From Actinomycetota bacterium (lineage in GTDB: Bacteria; Actinomycetota; Thermoleophilia; UBA2241), in NCBI GenBank assembly GCA_003158705.1, contig PMKX01000203.1:7059-14294 (forward strand): DNA of 7,236 nucleotides. Reading direction: 5' to 3'. Made by a program: the position numbers and the translations under genes. Every line of letters begins with the position of its first letter. The stretch's first letter is position 1. The notes beneath the pieces were generated by a model. The model did no database searches. It was not told where the DNA came from and saw nothing but the letters and a program-made list of their open reading frames with translations. Positions 6,017 to 7,236 of this stretch are shown here, in pieces.

Positions 6017-6634
6017 ATGAAGATACAGGTCAAAGGCCGCAATGTCGCCGTCACCGATGCACTGCAGGGCTACGCCGAGGAGAAGCTGGCGCGTGTCCAT
6101 CGCCTTCTGCAGGAGCGACACATCGACGAGGTGAGTAGGGTCGAGCTGGAACTCACGGTCGAGAAGAACCCCAGCATCGCAAGCCCCAATGTGGCCGAAG
6201 CGACCATCTTCACGCGCGGTCCCGTGATCCGGGCCAAAGAGTCGTCCGCCGACATGTACGCCTCCATCGACCTGGTCGCCGACAAGCTGCAGCGGCGGGT
6301 CAAGAAGTACCACGACAAGATGCAGCACAAGAACCTGCGCCATGCTGGGGCCAAACAGGCGCCGGAGTCGGCGCAGGCTGCCGCGGATTCCGATGAGGCA
6401 GCGGCGGCTGCCGAGTTCGCCGCAGAGGAGACCCTCATCACCACCGACCACGGCCGCGTGGTCAAGAGCAAGCAGTTCGCGCTCAAGCCGATGTCGGTGG
6501 AAGAGGCCACGCTGCAGCTCGAGCTTGTGGGGCACGATTTCTTCATGTTCACTAATGCCGAGACCGACGACACCAACGTCGTCTACCGGCGGCGCGACGG
6601 CCACTATGGGCTCATCGAGCCGCAGCGTGGCTAG
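6017..6634 (+). CDS. hpf: Long-form ribosome hibernation promoting factor
   Basis: 205 residues in two domains. Residues 1-105 form the S30AE/YfiA domain, which binds the decoding region of the 30S subunit: MKIQVKGRNVAVTDAL start, RVELELT strand, ADMYASIDLVADKLQRRVKKYHDK helix. An Ala/Glu/Asp-rich flexible linker runs about 110-140. The C-terminal domain (148-202), with VVKSKQFALKPMSVEEA, the GHDFFMFTN core (172-180) and YRRRDGHYGLIEP (190-202), is the module that lets long HPFs dimerise and join two 70S ribosomes into 100S particles. Length is typical of long HPF, unlike the roughly 95-residue short HPF of Escherichia coli. It sits 37 bases after comF and 42 bases before secA, the usual order in Actinomycetota. 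It probably protects idle ribosomes under starvation or stress. I see no promoter of its own in the gap. Confidence 0.97.
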   Translation: MKIQVKGRNVAVTDALQGYAEEKLARVHRLLQERHIDEVSRVELELTVEKNPSIASPNVAEATIFTRGPVIRAKESSADMYASIDLVADKLQRRVKKYHDKMQHKNLRHAGAKQAPESAQAAADSDEAAAAAEFAAEETLITTDHGRVVKSKQFALKPMSVEEATLQLELVGHDFFMFTNAETDDTNVVYRRRDGHYGLIEPQRG

Positions 6635-6659
6635 CGGCGCGCGCCATCGTTCGCCGAGC

Positions 6660-6665
6660 AGGGAG
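6660..6665 (+). promoter_or_regulatory. Ribosome binding site of secA
   Basis: AGGGAG eleven bases before ATG 6677, in the 42-base hpf-secA gap. The spacing is on the long side, but the start agrees with the family N-terminus ([16 protein letters not shown]), so this start is secure. Confidence 0.55.
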
Positions 6666-6676
6666 TAGAACGCCTC

Positions 6677-7236
6677 ATGCCTAGTATCGTCGAGAAGCTG
6701 CTGCACGCCGGCGAAGGCAAGCGCACGAAGATGCTGCAGCAGCAGGTCGTCGCCATCAGCGAGCTCGAGCCTCAGGTGAGCGCGCTTTCCGACGAGCAGT
6801 TGCGCGGCCGCACGGCCGAGTTCCAGGAGCGCCTCGCCCGCGGCGAGCCGCTCGACGACCTGCTCTTCGAGGCCTTCGCCGTCGCCCGCGAGGGCGCCCA
6901 GCGCTCTTTGGGCATGCGCCCCTTCGACGTGCAGCTCATGGGCGCCATCGTGCTGCACGAGGGCGACATCGCCGAGATGAAGACCGGCGAAGGCAAGACT
7001 CTTGTGGCGACCATGCCCATGTACCTCAACGGGCTCGCCGGTCGGGGCGCCCATCTGGTCACGGTCAACGATTACCTGGCGCACCGCGACGCCGAGTGGA
7101 TGGGCCAGGTCTATCGTTTCTTGGGCCTCGAGGTGGGCTGCATCCAGACGATGATGTCTCCGGAGGAGCGCCGCGCCGCCTATGCCGCCCACGTCACGTA
7201 CGGCACCAACTCGGAGTTCGGCTTCGACTACCTGCG
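6677..7236 (+). CDS. secA: Preprotein translocase ATPase SecA, 3'-truncated by the window end
   Basis: Motor ATPase that pushes unfolded secretory proteins through SecYEG at the inner face of the membrane. 186 full codons are visible of a protein usually about 850-950 residues. The N-terminal helix [16 protein letters not shown] is family-typical. Next come [13 protein letters not shown] (37-49), the [19 protein letters not shown] segment (71-89), the Walker A loop MKTGEGKT (101-108), [13 protein letters not shown] (131-143) and [13 protein letters not shown] (174-186), all from nucleotide-binding domain 1. The frame is open to the last base, so nothing suggests a break. Spacing from hpf is 42 bases with no terminator-like hairpin and U-run, so read-through transcription is likely. 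Whether this is the housekeeping copy (SecA1) or a second copy cannot be proved from the fragment, but the comF-hpf neighbourhood is that of the housekeeping gene. Confidence 0.97.
   Translation, partial: MPSIVEKLLHAGEGKRTKMLQQQVVAISELEPQVSALSDEQLRGRTAEFQERLARGEPLDDLLFEAFAVAREGAQRSLGMRPFDVQLMGAIVLHEGDIAEMKTGEGKTLVATMPMYLNGLAGRGAHLVTVNDYLAHRDAEWMGQVYRFLGLEVGCIQTMMSPEERRAAYAAHVTYGTNSEFGFDYL

Noticed and set aside
6636..6645. GGCGCGCGCC palindrome after hpf as a terminator
   Set aside because: There is no loop and no following T-run, and short GC palindromes are common at this composition.
5960..7192. Long minus-strand open frame (410 codons) opposite hpf and secA
   Set aside because: It lies fully opposite two genes with unmistakable family motifs. 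Long antisense frames are expected in GC-rich codon-biased DNA, and its His/Asp/Leu-rich translation resembles no protein I know.

Overview
The window is a GC-rich, densely packed block of seven genes, all on the + strand. It holds no RNA gene, mobile element, CRISPR array or terminator that I can support. Overlaps between genes are 4 to 8 bases and gaps are at most 42 bases, so most or all of it is probably one transcription unit. The strong G/C preference at third codon positions, GTG starts, and the order PGI/PMI isomerase, ahcY, ..., comF, hpf, secA resemble the neighbourhood of the same genes in Actinomycetota (for example the mycobacterial manA/sahH/comF/hpf/secA1 region, recalled from memory). 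The adenosylhomocysteinase is the short form shared by archaea and Thermotoga, not the long form of Mycobacterium or Streptomyces. A deep-branching actinobacterium (Coriobacteriia- or Thermoleophilia-like) is therefore my inference, not a proven assignment.

Layout: (1) 2-1006, 3' part of a bifunctional phosphoglucose/phosphomannose isomerase. (2) 999-1604, a small protein that looks like a shortened, active-site-degenerate purine nucleoside / methylthioadenosine phosphorylase homologue. (3) 1601-2866, ahcY. (4) 2884-4017, mtnA. (5) 4031-5173, a sugar-1-phosphate nucleotidyltransferase with a C-terminal left-handed beta-helix. (6) 5170-5979, a ComF-family phosphoribosyltransferase with an N-terminal zinc-finger region. 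(7) 6017-6634, a long-form ribosome hibernation promoting factor. (8) 6677 to the window end, the 5' part of secA.

Three themes share the block. The isomerase and the nucleotidyltransferase fit sugar-nucleotide (probably GDP-mannose) supply. Genes 2-4 fit recycling of the S-adenosylmethionine by-products SAH and MTA. ComF, HPF and SecA form the conserved tail found in many Actinomycetota. The most unusual element is gene 2. It sits where a methylthioadenosine phosphorylase (mtnP) would be expected, between the isomerase and ahcY-mtnA, but lacks the N-terminal phosphate-binding part, the C-terminal part and most recognisable catalytic residues of that family.
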